DNA of 64,000 nt from Thinopyrum elongatum (lineage: Eukaryota; Streptophyta; Magnoliopsida; Poales; Poaceae), in assembly GCA_011799875.1 (NCBI GenBank), contig CM022300.1, positions 168,099,837-168,163,836 of the forward strand, read 5' to 3'. Below the pieces are notes generated by a model. The model was given only the letters and a program-made list of their open reading frames with translations, searched no databases and was not told the DNA's origin. Made by a program: the position numbers and the translations under genes. Below, piece by piece: positions 20,719-33,604 of the stretch (its first letter is position 1; each line of letters begins with the position of its first letter).

Positions 20719-22128
20719 TGATAACCCACAAGTATAGGGGATCACAACAATTTTCAAGGGTAGAGTATTGAACCCAAATTTATCGATTCGACACAAGGGG
20801 AGCCAAAGAATATTCGCAAGTATTAGCAGTTGAGTTGTCAATTCAACCACACCTGAAAGACTTAATATCTGCAGCAAGGTGAATAGTAGCAAATTAGTAT
20901 GGCAGTTTGATAGTAACAGTAACAGTAGCAATGGAAACAGTAGCAATTTTATAGTGATCGTAACAGCAGCAACAACGAAAGTAACTTAGCAAAGATCAAT
21001 ATATGAAAAGCGTAGGCATTGGATTAGCAATGGATAATTGCGTTGGATGATATTCATCATGTAGAAGTTATAACCTAGAGTGACACATAACTAGCTCCAA
21101 TTCATCAATGTAATGTAGGCATGTATTCCGTATATAGTCATACGTGCTTATGGAAAAGAACATGCATGACATCTTTTGTCCTACCGTCCCGTGGCAGTGG
21201 GGTCCATAAGGAAACTAAGGGATATTAAGACCTCCTTTTAATAGAGAACCGGAACAAAGCAATAGCACTTAGTGAATACATGAACTCCTCAAACTACGGT
21301 AATTACCGAAAAGAATACCCATTACTTTCACCTTGGGGTATGCGGATCATAACACGTAATAGGTGCATATAACTTGAAAGATAGGATCAAGAACACACAT
21401 ATATTCATAAAAAAATAATAGGTTCAGATCTGAAATCATGGCACTCGGGCCCTAGTGACAAGCATTAAGTATAGCAAAGTCATAGCAACATCAATCTCAG
21501 AACATAGTGGATACTAGGGATCAATCCCTAACAAAACTAACTCGATTACATGATAAATCTCATCCAACCCATCACCGTCCAGCAAACCTACGAAGGAATT
21601 ACTCACTGCTGGCGGTGAGCATCATGAAATTGGCGGTGAAGGAAGTTTGATGATGATGACAATGATGGATTCCACCCTCCAGAGCCCTGAACGGACTCCA
21701 GATCAGCCCTCCCAATGAAGAACAGGAGGTGGCAGCGGCTCTGTGTCGTAAAACGTGATGAATCCTTCTCTCTGATTTTTTTCTTGGTGAATAGGCATAT
21801 ATGGAGTTGGAGTTAGGGTTGCCAGAGGTCCAAGGGGCCCACAAGCTCGCAGGGCGCGCCATGGGCGGTTGGCGCACCCCCTGATCTTGTGGCTCCTAGG
21901 TGGCCCCCCTCTGGTATATTTTTCCGTCATTATTTTTATATATTCCATAAAAATTCTCCATAAATTTTCAGGTCAATCCGAGAACTTTGATTTCTGCACA
22001 CACAAAACACCATGGCAATTCTGCTGAAAACAGCGTCAGTCCGGGTTAGTTTCATTCAAATCATGCAAATTAGAGTCCAAAACAAGAGCAAAAGTGTTTG
22101 GAAAAGTTGATACGACATAGACGTATCA
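20719..22128 (-). repeat. 5' LTR of element F (1410 bp)
   Basis: Begins TGATAACCCACAAGTATAGG and ends GACGTATCA, the same terminal motif as element E. A G+C-rich stretch at 21835-21910 (gggcgcgcc, ggcgcacccc) is the part duplicated at 17690. Confidence 0.8.
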
Positions 22129-25100
22129 TTCTCATGACCCAACATGCAAAGTCATACAAGCAGAAGCATAAAACTGTCTGAGTACAGACAGCTGAAAAGA
22201 AAGAAGGCTAGAAAGCCTATCTATCTACAAGATCCTCCATAGGAACCAAACCTCTGTCTGGGATTCTGAAGCTACTCATCGAAGCCCACGTGGAACTACT
22301 AGTGAGACCGAAGTCTCCTCTGCAAAACATAAGTTAAACAAACATGAGTACAAATGTACTCAGCAGGACTTACATCAGAACTATCTACTTATGCATTAGT
22401 ATCAACAAGGGGTTGTGGAGTTTAACTGTAGCAAGCCAGCTTGGACTTAGTGGCTATCATGTACTATGACTACCAGTAATTTCTTTGAGGTGAGGAAGCG
22501 CACACGAGTCCACATATTCACCATATCAATACACCTCTATGGATTCTCTCCCATCTCCCTACTTGAAGGCCATCCATAGCACCCATGCTTATCTTGTGCA
22601 TTTTAGAGTATCCACTTCAAGTTATCTATGAACCATATAAGTCTCCAAGTAGTCCATATCTGAGGATGCGGCTATTTGAATAGATCATATTACCCTGCAG
22701 GGGTGTACTTCTTCACACACGCTCTCACCACTTATCACCATATACACGTCATGTATCTCGGCAACATTCAAGCGAAAGCCTGGTGAGGGTGTCGGCCACA
22801 ACTTGACTAACCACGCAAGACTCTAGTCGAGGTTTATCGCCTATCTAAGAACTGACCCACAACAGAAGTCCGGCCGGAGTTTCCATCATGGCCCCAAAGG
22901 ATGTGTGCAGGGTTCCCAAGCCCACCTCGTTGGGTGGAACTATGCTTGGTACAGCGAGCCATGGTGCCTAGTCTGTCCCAAGCCCACCTGTACCGGGTCC
23001 CACTTGGTATTCTACTAACACTACCTACATACACCAGAAACTAGTTGCAACTCCTGGACAGAGATCAAGGTGATTAATAATCTGAGAGGGGTCAAGTTAC
23101 CGGAACCCAATGTGTGGTAGTAGCTAGGCTTGGATAACATACACAGAAATCAGTTCTTAAGGACGGTCTCAATGAGATAACCCACCATGTACTCCTACAT
23201 GGCCTCTCATCGCTACCTTTATCAAATCGTGTTCACACACTTAGCCCTCAACATCCGAACATGATCACCACATTCCAATTCATTCCTAGATGAATCAGAC
23301 CTAACACAACTCTAAGCAATAGTAGGCATAGCAACCAAACATGGATGAGTAGTCGCAACATGGCTCAAGCAATTCCTACTCATGGTAGAAGGTTTTAACT
23401 ACTTACTGTGGCAAAGACAGACCATGCACAGGAATGGGTTCAACTACCGTAACATGTAACCATTGAATCATTGTTATCCTAATGTAATAAAAGAGAGCAG
23501 GAGCGAGAGAGTGGGATTGTACTGGAGTGATCAAGGGGGGGGGGGTTGCTTTCCTGGCACATGTGAAGATAGCATTGTGTCTTCATCGGTGACATCTATC
23601 TCAACGTCGAAATAACGTCTACCGAGAGGGAACACACACCGACAAACAAGGAAACAATATTTTGATTCATGAAAATGCAACAATATGATGCATGATCATG
23701 ACATGGCGATATGCTGTGATTTGTGCTAGTGCAATTAACAACAATTTAAATGAAGTTGGTTTGAACCTAAGGTTCAAATTCAAACTCCATGCAATGTATT
23801 TCAAATGCCATTCATTTGAATTGTTCTATCCATCAAATTTAGGTTGTTTAAACATGCATGAAACTGCAACAGATGGATTCTTTGGATTTTTCTGATAATT
23901 TTCCATATATAAATTATTTCATTTGGACCTACGGTTGATTTTCTATGATTTTTCTAAGTTTAGCCAATTTTCTGGAATTTATAAATCATTACTAAAATAT
24001 AAAAACACTAGAAAATGTTTATTGCGTCAGCTTGACACCAGCACTGCATCAGCTGGTCAACTGGGCTGTCCAATCAAACCTAACCAGTGGGGTCATTGTG
24101 TCATAGACACGGTGTTAAGTAAAAGTTAAACTTGGCTTAACTGTTTAATTAACCAAGGTGGGACCCGCATTTCATAGGCTCAGAGTTAGTTAATGACTTT
24201 AATCAAACTTAACAAAAATCGTTAGATGGATTAGGCCTACCAGTCAGTGGCTATGGGGTTTAATTAGAGCCTAATATAATTGTTACCATGTTAGCTAAAC
24301 CGAGCTTAGCAACCGACGACCTCAACCCACGGCAGAGGCACGCCGAAATCGCTGCTCCGGCAGCGGTTGGATGCACTGAGGGTATGAGTGAAGAGCCCAC
24401 ACTCATGCACAACTAGGGGAGCCTTGGGAGGTTGTGGGGTGGCCGGGGATGACAACCACGGCAGCTTTAGCGGCGGCCGGAGCTTGGCTGTGTGCGGGCG
24501 CTGCGCTATAGCTGGCTTGCGAGCAAAATAAGCAGCACATAAGCACCAGTGGGTCTTCAGGAGCATGCTGGTGCCACCAGCTTGAGCATAGGAGCTCCAA
24601 AGCAGGCGACTCATCGGCCATGGTAGCTACCGGGGCTCGGGTTTGCGGGAGTGGAAGCTAGAAGAAGATCTCGAGCACGGGGTGAGGGAGAAAACAAGCG
24701 GGAGCTCACAGGGAGGCGGAGGAGCTGATCAGCGGGCTCGGGGACGCTTGGATGGTAGTGAATCAGGCAACGCCGATCGCCGGCCATGGCGATGAAGACG
24801 GTGGTGATGGCGAGGCTTCTGGGCGGCCAACGTTTCGTGTGTCGATGTAGAGCTTAAAGGCTTCGAGGAGGATCTGATGGAGAAGATGGCGAGGTGAGGG
24901 GACTATGATGGGCACGTGGGCAGGTTGTGGTGGCTGGCGGGAGCGCTCAGGCAAGCTCAGAATTGGCACTAGAGGGAGGGAGAGGAGCTAGACTGAGAGG
25001 AAAAGATCGAGGGAGACGTGGCCGTCTCCGTGGCGCGAGGACAAGGCCTGGGGAGGGCCAGGCAGGCAGTTGTGTGCCGGCGTGCGCTGGTGCCGTGCAC

Positions 25101-25659
25101 TGCTACCCCTTTGCCTACTGGCAAGAGGAGGAAGATGGCTATGCCCCTGGTGGGCTAGCCCGGCTTGCTGGGCTGCTAGGTTTGAAGGCCAAGATAAGGT
25201 TTTCTCTTTCCTTTTCTTCATTTGCTCTGTTTTTTATTGGTTTCAATCTGTTTTGGTTTGTTGCAAGTACCAAACCATTTTTCAAATTTCTGTAAATTTA
25301 TGTGTGAGATCAATGGACTTAACCAAAACCACACACAAAGTTTCAAAATTATTGGAACTATAAAACTAATTATATGCTTTTATAGCTCCAATTCAAATAT
25401 CTAGTGAGTTAATTCAAAGCCCATTTATGTCCTGAAAAAATGTGGATTATTTATGGTGGATCTTTTCATCACTTCCCATAAATCATGAACATTTCATAAG
25501 GGCGTTTTGTGTTCAATTAAAAATGTTATAAGCTAAACCTATTTGAATTCCATTTGGTGCTAGGGTTTGGACATCCCCATTTCTACTTTTATTTGAATTT
25601 TAACATGATGCATGGATGCAGATGCAACTAACTACAAGCAATAATCTAGGGGTATGACA
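22129..25659 (-). repeat. Element G: LTR of a Tekay/Del-like retrotransposon, minus strand
   Basis: On the minus strand the LTR begins TGTCATACCCCTAG at 25659 and runs left until element F interrupts it. The 'gctgagtaca.ttgtactcatg' type stretch near 22340-22365 is typical of large Tekay-like LTRs in cereals. Sequence right of 25659 reads, on the minus strand, tctcgggaagagattcttgc followed by a G-rich tract, the usual 3' internal end of such elements, so this is the 3' LTR. A G+C-rich block at 24300-25200 holds overlapping open frames on both strands and is LTR sequence, not a gene. Family assignment is by resemblance only. Confidence 0.65.
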
Positions 25660-26039
25660 ACTCACGCCCACTAAGCAAGAATCTCTTCCCGAGATTCAAG
25701 ACATGAGGTAAGAGGGAAGGGGGACACGAAACTGGCATAGTCTCCATGATCCAAATTGCACTTCTCGAGAACATTGATTCATTGCATCATCTTACTCTCG
25801 ACATGTTTGCTTTTGAGATCATCACCCAACATGATGACGACAGAAAGAAACTCTACTGGAATCAATCTTCTCGAAGACCAAGCAACTCACGACCAGCTCA
25901 TGGAATGAGACATGATAACATCTCTTGAGCTGAGACACAAAACACATATCAAGGGTGATGGAAAGAAGCAGATGATGAAGGTTCAATTGGTAGGAAATAA
26001 TTCCACGCTTAAGAATATTGTGAATAAGTCTCAAAGTAG
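25660..26039 (-). other. 3' internal end of element G
   Basis: Contains the purine-rich run before the LTR (25660-25720 region, minus strand). The short frames present show no recognisable domain. The LINE interrupts it at 26040. Confidence 0.5.
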
Positions 26040-27795
26040 CAACAACAACAACAACAACAATGCCTTTAGTCCCAAACAAGTTGGGGTAGGCTAGAGGTGG
26101 AACCCGTAAAGATCTAGCGACCAACTCATGGCTCTGGCACATGGATAGCAAGCTTCCACGCACCCCTGTACATACCTAGTTCTTTGGTGATAGTCCAATC
26201 CTTCAGGTCTCTCTTAACGGACTCCTCCCATGTCAAATTCGGTCTACCCCGACCTCTCTTGACATTCTCCGCACTCTTTAGGCGTCCTCTATGCACTTGA
26301 GCTTCTGGTGGCCTGTGCTGAATATGCCCAAACCATATCAGATGATGTTGCACAAGCTTCTCTTCAATTGGTGCTAACCCAACTCTATCTCGTATATCAT
26401 CATTCTAGACTCGGTCCTTCCTCGTGTGGCCACACATCCATCTCAACATATGCATCTCTGCCACACCTAACTATTGAACATGTCGCCTTTTAGTCGGCCA
26501 ACACTCAGCGCCATACAACATTGAGGGTCGAACCGCTGTCCTGTAGAACTTGCCTTTTAGCTTTTGTGGCACTCTCTTATCACAGAGAATGCCATAAGCT
26601 TGGCACAACTTCATCCATACGGCTTTAATTTGATGGTTCACATCTTCATCAATACCCCCATCCTCCTATAGCATTGACCCCAAATATAAAAAGGTGTCCT
26701 TATTAGGCACCACTTGCCCATCAAGGCTAACCTCCTCCTCCTCACACCTAGTAGTACTGAAATCGCACATCATGTACTCGGTTTTAGTTCTACTAAGCCT
26801 AAACCCTTTCGATTCCAAGGTTTGTCTCCATAACTCCAACTTCCTATTTACCCCCATCCGACTATCATCAACTAGCACCACATCATCCGCAAAGAGCATT
26901 ACCATGGGATATCTCCATGTATATCCCTTGTGACCTCATCCATCACCAACGCAAAAAGATAAGGGCTCAAAGCTGACCCTTGATGCAGTCCTATCTTATT
27001 CGGGAAGTCATCATTGTCGACATCACTTGTTGGAACACTTGTCACAACATTATCGTACATGTCCTTGATGAGGGTAATGTACTTTGCTGGGACTTTGTGT
27101 TTCTCCAAGGCCCACCACATGACATTCCGCAGTATCTTATCATAGGCCTTCTCCAAGTTAATGAACACCATATGAAAGTCCTTCTTTTGCTCCATATATC
27201 TCTCCATAACATGTCATACCAAGAAAATGGCTTCCACGGTCGACCTCCGAGGCATGAAACCAAACTGATTTTTGGTCATGCTTGTCATTGTTCTTTAGCG
27301 GTGCTCAATGACTCTCTCTATTAGCTTAATTCCACGGTAATTAGTACAACTCTCAACATCCCCCTAGTTCTTGAAGATTGGTACTAATATACTTCGTCTC
27401 CATTCTTCTGGCATCTTGTTTGCCCGAAAAATGAGGTTGAAAAGCTTGGTTAGCCATACTATCGCTATGTCCCCGAGGCCTTTCGACACCTCAATGGGGA
27501 TACAATCAGGGCCCATCGCCTTGCCTCCTTTCATCCTTTTTAAAGCCTCCTTGAACTCAGACTCCTTGATTCGCCGCACAAAACGCATGCTAGTCTCATC
27601 AAAGGAGTCATCGACTTCAGTGGTAGAACTCTCATTCTCCCGATTGAACAGCTTGTCGAAGTACTCCCGCCATCTATGCTTAATCTCCTCGTACTTCACT
27701 AGGAGTTGGTCTGCTTTGTCCTTGATGCATTTGAGTTGTCCAATATCCCTTGTCTTCCTCTCTCGGATATTGGCCATTGTCGGTGCAGCAAACAT
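26040..27795 (-). mobile_element. 5'-truncated RTE-type LINE
   Basis: The minus-strand 3' end is a (TTG)n tail (26040-26060 on plus, caacaacaa…) preceded by 'cccaacttgtttgggac', the usual end of plant RTE-type LINEs. The body encodes a LINE reverse transcriptase and C-terminal region, without the endonuclease. The 5' border is set where similarity to the RTE reading frame stops, near MANIRERKTRD. I found no convincing target duplication. Confidence 0.85.
26126..27795 (-). pseudogene. LINE reverse transcriptase, broken
   Basis: LINE RT primes on nicked chromosomal DNA and copies the element RNA. Reading leftward: RERKTRDIGQLKCIKD and WREYFDKLFN, then GPDCIPIEV (27364-27795), a stop, then FINLEKAYDKI and [19 protein letters not shown] (26899-27207), then [11 protein letters not shown] with the catalytic DD (26666-26905, another frame), then the C-terminal RGRGRPNLTWEESVKRDLKDW segment (26126-26353). 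The GSALSPYLF and FADD motifs identify the RTE group. There are at least two stops and two frameshifts. Confidence 0.85.
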
Positions 27796-27858
27796 TCATG
27801 TTTGCTACCCGAACTCATGCATAGGCGTACTGGGGATCATACATCCAGTACCAATGCA
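27796..27858. other. Unassigned junction
   Basis: Sequence between the LINE 5' border and the LTR of element B. It contains the palindrome aaacattcatgttt. It could be LINE or element G sequence. Confidence 0.3.
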
Positions 27859-28718
27859 TGACACAAAAATAAGCGAGAGAAACCGCTCTTCGTGAGATCA
27901 AGGAGAGCATTAAAAGGATTAAGTCAGCAAGGGATCACCTCAAGGAAGCCTCCCTTGTCGGGAAGGAGAGCCTAGCCGGGTTGAGGCAGAACTTGAGGAA
28001 CGAGACTAGTTTGCCCTGGCACGGTTTGCGGGGCCGCCAAGACCAGAACCCGCCAGGCTCCTTGCTGGCAGGCTTTCACCAAGACACCACCGCTCCACCT
28101 CATCGCACCCAAGTCATTAATTAGTGCGGTGTCGAGCTATCAAGCAACCAGGAGGATCCTATCAAGCAAGTGGCAGCGTGGAAAGGAAAATATTAGCTTT
28201 ATTGACACCCGTCCAGCGGACGTGTCACGCTAATAAGAAGAGGCAGATAAGTGGCACGGCAGGGTTGCCGGGCTTCAACACCAGCTTGACACCTAGCAAT
28301 GCATTTAATGCACTTTGTCTTGACTACCAGAGTTAGGTATGATAGCACTGTTAGTTATCTAAACACCCTGAAATGACTGTTTTGCCACTGTGGTCGCCCC
28401 TTAACCTATAAAAGGAGGCCCGAGGCAACCTAGTAAGGGGTTCAGACATTGGCTCCCTCAACTCTTGTACACACACTGCTCCCCCCCGAGGCACTCTTGC
28501 CGGGTTGGAGCACGTCGTGTCTTCGTGTACCTCCAGATCAGTCCACCATAGGAGGAGTCGGGTTTTATGATGCAAAGCGTCCCGAACCTGGGTAAAAGAG
28601 AGCCGTCATCGCCGCGCTACCCCCTGCTACTTCTGCTCTTTGTGCAACGTGACTGCCCCCTTGACAAACCACAAAGGGGCACCCCTGCCCCATAGGTGAT
28701 CGTGCTTCCACGCCGACA
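27859..28718 (+). repeat. 5' LTR of element B (860 bp)
   Basis: Starts TGACACAAAAATAAGCG and ends CACGCCGACA. It matches the inverted LTR of A at both ends and in the TATA region. The left border is inferred from the terminal TG and may be off by a few bases. Confidence 0.7.
28408..28415 (+). promoter_or_regulatory. TATA box in LTR of element B
   Basis: CCTATAAAAGGAGG, followed about 90 bp later by the likely transcribed leader region. It is conserved in the LTRs of A and C. Confidence 0.6.
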
Positions 28719-28722
28719 TCTT

Positions 28723-28741
28723 TCGCATGCCAGGTAGGGGG
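28723..28741 (+). promoter_or_regulatory. Candidate primer-binding site of element B
   Basis: TCGCATGCCAGGTAGGGGG, 4 bp after the LTR; same site as in A and C, with the leading TGG changed to TCG. Confidence 0.45.
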
Positions 28742-28805
28742 CGTCGCTTGTGCGAACCTGAAGCAGTAGCCAGCGTATCGATCTCCATCATTTTCTGCAT
28801 CGTCC

Positions 28806-30760
28806 ATGGCCCACAAGAAGAGAACCGGTGCGCGTCGCATCCCTCCACTTCGAAGGCTTCGCCACCTGCAGCTGCGGGTGCTGTAGGCATAGCAGTCGCG
28901 GCGGGTGGAGCAGGCACCACGGGCGGGGCTTCTAACGCTCCCACCGTGACTGCATCAGGGACCGGGGCCGCGGGAGCAGCCCAACTTCATCAACATGCTG
29001 ACGAGCATGCTCTCACCGGTGCGGGTCACGGGAATGTCAAACTCCCTCCTTCCCACCACACCGGCGAGCTCAACCAACGCCACGTCTACGCCCACTCTGG
29101 TGCAAGCCAAGACCCACTAGCCGCACCAACAAGAGGGGCGGCGACGGGATGCACGCTTCACCCCATGCAAGGTGAGCCAGACAAGACCCCGAGTGGCTCC
29201 ATCGATCCTTCACGACCATGTCCGCACGGGAAGGGACCAGCTGATCAAGCTGCTGGCCATCAAGAACAACTTCGACCGCGCTAGACCGCTCTGGCGATCG
29301 GTCAGAGATGGCAGGGGCACAACAACGTTGCTTCTGGTTTGTCCAGAAGTCAAGCGGTGTCGCGTTTCGCCTCTCGCGCCATGCCAAAGATGGTGGATGA
29401 AGCGATGGCGAGAGCTCAGCTATTGCTGAACTTTCCCCCAGCGGCGGACAAGATGGATGAATGGAGAGCTACCATTCAGAGCCTCGTAAGTTTTGCTAAA
29501 GCCAACAAATCGCAGTGGGCGGAGCCCTCGCGACACCCGCAGACGACACCGGCGGCACCAGATGGTGGCCAAGTTGAGAGGACTACACCTTCGGTGCAGT
29601 CCCCTCTGTGGCAGCCCATCCAAAGGCATCCACAGCGGGATTAGCAAACCCAAGACGTCGACGAGCCTGTCGAAGTGTCAATGGCTTCGTTCGACCCACG
29701 GCACTAGCAGGATCAACGCCAAGTGTTGAGAGATAGGAGAAGGAAGGACGCCCGCATCACCATTGAGCGGCGTAGCGAGACGCGCCATCAATCAGATAGG
29801 TGCAATGGACCCGACATTGATGAACCCACGCCCAGTGTTGGCAGGTACCTGCCTTACGAGGTGGGGTGCCCTGCCTTCACTCGCGAGCTGCGGCAAGTCC
29901 GTTGGCCATCCTCTCGCTCCTTCAAGCCTGACCTGCCGGAGAAATCCGATGGAAAGCTAAACCCAGCAGAGTTTCTGGGCATCTATACGATTGTCGTTCA
30001 GGCTGCTGGGGGAAGAGATGAGAAAGTACTCACCAACTACTTCCCATTGGCCCTCAAGCCTAACGTAAGTTCCTGGTTGATGCACCTGCCGGAGGATTCC
30101 ATTTCTTCATGGGCAGACCTGTGCAATGAGTTAGTTGGTGCCTTCACTAGCGGCCACCAAGAACCAGGGAAGCCCAGTGACCTGTAGGCCCTCCCATAAA
30201 AAGAAGGGGAGAGTTTGTGCAAATATCTGCAGAGATTCAGCCATGTACACCGCAACATTCCTCAGATACACCCGACAGCTGTGATTGCTGCATTCCACAC
30301 AAATGTGCACAATCGAAGGATGCGTGCAAAGATGAATGTTCGCCTGCCAAAGACTGTCAATGAGCTGCACACATTGGCGAATAAGTGTGCTCGGGTTGAG
30401 GAAGGCAGAAGGCTCCCAGGCAAGGAGGTGGGTGTTGAAGTCGATTTGGAAGACAACGACGACACCGCCACCCCTGGGAAGAAAAATAGGAAGCGCACCA
30501 AGAAGCATAAAGGAAAAGCTATGATGGACGTTGAGAGCTCTGGTGACCTCGCCACAGGCAAGAAAGCTAATGCTGAGACATCCGGCAAAGAAGCTGCTAC
30601 TTACGCTGATTGCCGGGCGGCGGCGGCTGCTGAGAAAACCAGCAAGTCCGATGGGCCATACTGCAAGATCCATAGGACCAAGGGCCATGATCTCCAAGAT
30701 TGCAAGCAAGTCGAACAGCTCGTTGAGAAGTAGAAGGCTGAGTATGAGAGGCGAGAAAGG
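28806..30760 (+). pseudogene. Element B gag (broken)
   Basis: The likely start is ATG 28806 (MAHKK), equivalent to MAPKKK in A and C. The frame shifts soon after, because HPSTSKA is read in another frame near 28840. The capsid region is in one frame with three stops: 29339-29644 (MDEWRATIQSLVSF), 29723-30187 (YEVGCPAFTRELRQVRWPS, LNPAEFLGIYTI, SWLMHLPEDSISSWADL) and 30215-30733 (KYLQRFSHVHRNIP, then a Lys-rich stretch). The zinc-knuckle-like CHHC motif is at 30662-30703. A shift near 30740 moves to the protease frame. Confidence 0.8.
30662..30703 (+). other. CHHC zinc knuckle in gag of element B
   Basis: C-K-I-H then R-T-K-G-H then D-L-Q-D-C; C-X2-H-X4-H-X4-C spacing. Confidence 0.7.
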
Positions 30761-31790
30761 CCAGAATAATGCTGGGGGGATGGGCTGCGAAGGCCGCAAT
30801 GGACACCGCGGCAAGGTTGATCAGCAGAAAGAAAAAACTGCCAGGGGCCGTGAGAAGAAGGAAAATGAAGATGACAATGATGAAGAGGATGACGAGACCA
30901 ATGAACAGGAGTTTCAGAAAGCTACTGAGGCAATGTGCATTGGCAGGGGTGCATCCTTGCACTCCTCTCTCCGCCAGCTCAAGCAGTGGGCGCATGAGGT
31001 TAATGCAGCAGAACCGGTATCAAGCGCTCGAGAACCACTTAAGTGGTCCCGCACGCCCATCATCTTTGACATTGAGGATCATCTGGATCGCACTACTGTG
31101 GTTGGGTGTTTGTCGTTGTTGGTTTTGCCAACAATCCGCAACCTCAAGGGCACTAAGATGTTGGTTGACGGCGGGGCAGGGTTGAATTTAATTTCCCCCG
31201 AGGTGCTAAAGAAACTCCAAATTTCTGATAAGGATCTGAAGAGGAGTGGCACTTTACAGGGGATGAATCAAGGGAGGAGCTAGACGAAGGTAAATATTAC
31301 CTTGCCGGTAACGTTTGGTGGGGAAATAAACTTCAGGACTGAGAAGATTGTGTTTGACGTCGTTGAGCTTCCCCTGCCATTCAACAGGATCCTTGGCCGT
31401 CCCGCGTTGGCCAAGTTCATGGCAGCGTCCCATTACGCATATAACACTCTGAAGATGCCTGGCCCTATGGGGGTCATTTCCATCCCATCGGACAAGAGAG
31501 ATGTGATCATCTATGTGGATAAGATGTATAGGGACGCGGTAGCAGGGGAGGCCGTCAAGGCCTCCACTCCCGCCAAGGAAGAGAAGAAAATTAAAAAGAC
31601 TGGCAAGGACACCGACAAGGACCCTGGGAAACGCGTCCCTTCGGAGTGTGTTGCACCCGGTAGCGACTTGCCGGAGAGTTCTGCTAGCAAAAGATCCAAG
31701 GCTGCCCCTCCGGCGACCAAGAAAGTTCCGGCAAGGCAGGATTGCGCTGATGGTACTTTTACCATTAGCTCCACTCTTGATGACAAATAG
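30761..31790 (+). pseudogene. Element B aspartic protease and linker
   Basis: After an acidic stretch (EDDNDEEDDE, about 30860-30905) come ASLHSSLRQLKQWAHEV and TPIIFDIEDH, then the active-site loop KMLVDGGAGLNLISPEV (about 31155-31205). The flap and second half run PVTFGGEINFRTEKIVFDVV and ILGRPALAKFMAAS. A Lys-rich linker follows and ends at TAG 31788-31790. One stop (31281-31283) breaks the domain before the flap. The active site is D-G-G. Confidence 0.8.
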
Positions 31791-32863
31791 GAAAGCGTGC
31801 TCGTTGCCTTCCTGCGGGCGAATGTCGATGTGTTTGCCTGGCAACCGTCTGACATCCATTGTGTTCCCAGGGAGGTAATCGAGCACCACCTTACTATCTG
31901 TCCGCATGCCCGTCCTGTCAAGCAGAAAGTCAGGAAACAGGCCCTGGAGCGGCTACAGTTCATTGCTGAGGAGATTAAGAAACTTGAGGTAGCAGGTTTG
32001 GTCCGAGGAGTACTGCATCCAACTTGGTTAGCAAATCCAGTGGTGGTGCGCAAGGCAAACGTGAAGTGGAGACTTTGTATCGACTTCACTAATTTGAACA
32101 AAGCTTGTCCAAAGGATCCCTTCCCCTTGCCGTGCATTGATCAAATTGTTGATTCTACCTCAAGTTGTGATTTTCTCTCCTTCCTTGATGCATACTCTGG
32201 TTACCACCAGATCTTCATGGCCAAGAAAGACGAAGAAAAGACCGCCTTTATTACCCCATGTGGCACGTACTACTTTGTACATATGCTTTTCGGGCTAAAA
32301 AGCGCTGGTACCATGTTCGCAAGGGTCCTGCAGATTGGTTTTGAACCTCAGCTGCACAGGAACATTGAAGCATATATGGATGACATAGTGGTCAAGACCA
32401 AGGAAAAATCTACACTCATTGAAGATTTAGAAGAAACCTTTGCAAATTTGCAGAAGATCAACTTAAAGCTCAACCTAGAGAAATGTGTATTTGGTGTTCC
32501 GTCCAGCAAGCTCCTTGGATTATCTGTGTCTCAGCGAGGGATAGAAGCCAACCCCGACAAGATCAAGGCGATAGAACAGATTCAAGCTCCGAAGACCGTT
32601 AAGGATGTGAGGCGTTTGGCTGGCTGTGTTGCCGCATTAAGTAGGTTCATCTAAAAATCCGCTGAGCGTGCCTTGTCGTTCTTCAAAATATTGAAGAAGG
32701 CTAGTCCAATGAAATGGACTCCAGAGACTGAGGCTGCGCTACGGGAGTTGAAAGCTTACCTTTCCTCTGCTCCAACCCTGATCGCACCAAAACCACAAGA
32801 ACCGTTGCTGCTGTATCTGGCGGCCATGAATGAAGTGGTTAGTGTTGCCTTGGTGGCACAGAG
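31791..32863 (+). pseudogene. Element B reverse transcriptase and start of RNase H (truncated)
   Basis: In the same frame as the protease, directly after the TAG: DVFAWQPSDI, KLEVAGLVRGVLHPTW, LCIDFTNLNKACP, LDAYSGYHQIFM, FGLKSAGTMFARV, AYMDDIVVKTKE with the catalytic DD (about 32375-32385), then LAGCVAALSRFI. A TAA at 32652-32654 precedes the connection/RNase H start (WTPETEAALRELKAYLSS, LLLYLAAMNEVVS). The frame stops abruptly where the LTR of D begins. Finger, palm and thumb motifs are otherwise complete. Confidence 0.85.
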
Positions 32864-33604
32864 TGTAACACCCCATATGTAATCCTTCCCATGTTGTAAC
32901 ATATCCAACTTTGATCTTCATCAAATTCCATGTGGGTTCCATCATGTTTGGCTTCATCTTGTGTTGCTTTGTTGGTTTACTTATTGCATTGCCATGCTCA
33001 TCATTGTTATGTTGCATTGTGCCTCTTGTTATTTTGCATTATTCATGCTCATCATGTGCATTGTGGTAATCATCTCGTTGTGCTTGCACTATGTTTGTAA
33101 TGTTGCTTGCCTTTGCATTTGACCCATGCGTCATCACCTCCCCATTCCTTCTTATTCCTTCCTTAATACAAGTGCCATTTCTCCCTTCTCCATTAATGTT
33201 CAATATTTGCCAATAAATCTTGCACCATGCCTTATACCTCTCTATCAAGTTTCATCCTTTTTGGAGTTGTTTTGGTTGGGTTCAAAAATGGCCCAAGTTT
33301 GAATTTTATTCAAACTTGTATTATTTTTCAACCTCTAAAAATGCCCGAAGCAATTTTATCAGATGGTGCATAATTCCAGGAGTCTACGGGTATATTTATT
33401 TCTTCCTCACCCCTCTCCTTTACCTATGTGCATTTTGCTCTTGTGTTTCTGTTTGAAGAAATGCAAAAGGGCAGAAGCAGCAGCAGTAGAAACCGAGCAG
33501 GTGCAGCCAATCAACCACGGCCCAGCTGCGCACCAGCAGCTCCTCCAGCCCACGCACCACAGGGTCGTCCTCTACATGTACGGCAGACCATCCAGAGGAG
33601 CCTG

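Larger units (their letters stand above)
15189..22128 (-). mobile_element. Element F: Athila-type LTR retrotransposon, partial and rearranged
   Basis: Minus-strand element with its 5' LTR at 20719-22128, a tRNA-Asp-type primer site at 20688-20707, gag, a protease remnant, a late frame (16140-16980) and 3' untranslated sequence. The 3' LTR lies beyond element A, left of the window. RT, RNase H and integrase are missing; an LTR-like fragment occupies the break (about 17690-17990). The 5-bp flank right of the LTR is TTCTC (22129-22133); its partner is outside the window. Gag type and primer site support an Athila assignment. Confidence 0.85.
27859..32863 (+). mobile_element. Element B: Tat-lineage retrotransposon, 5' half
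   Basis: Plus-strand element with 5' LTR (27859-28718), primer site, gag, protease, RT and the start of RNase H. It is cut at 32863 by element D; the remaining RNase H, aRNH, integrase and 3' LTR must lie right of the window. The protein frames match those of A and C throughout. Gag and pol carry at least two frameshifts (near 28830 and 30740) and a few stops. Confidence 0.85.

Noticed and set aside
23535..23545. Run of 11 G
   Set aside because: A simple homopolymer within the LTR of G, with no supporting context.
24306..25363. Several overlapping open frames of 70-120 codons on both strands
   Set aside because: They lie in the G+C-rich block of the LTR of G, overlap on both strands, and show no domain or codon pattern of a gene.
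26040..26060. CAA repeat that could be taken for a microsatellite or array
   Set aside because: It is the (TTG)n tail of the minus-strand LINE.
27780..27858. Target duplication of the LINE
   Set aside because: No matching sequence was found between the left flank (before 26040) and this region.
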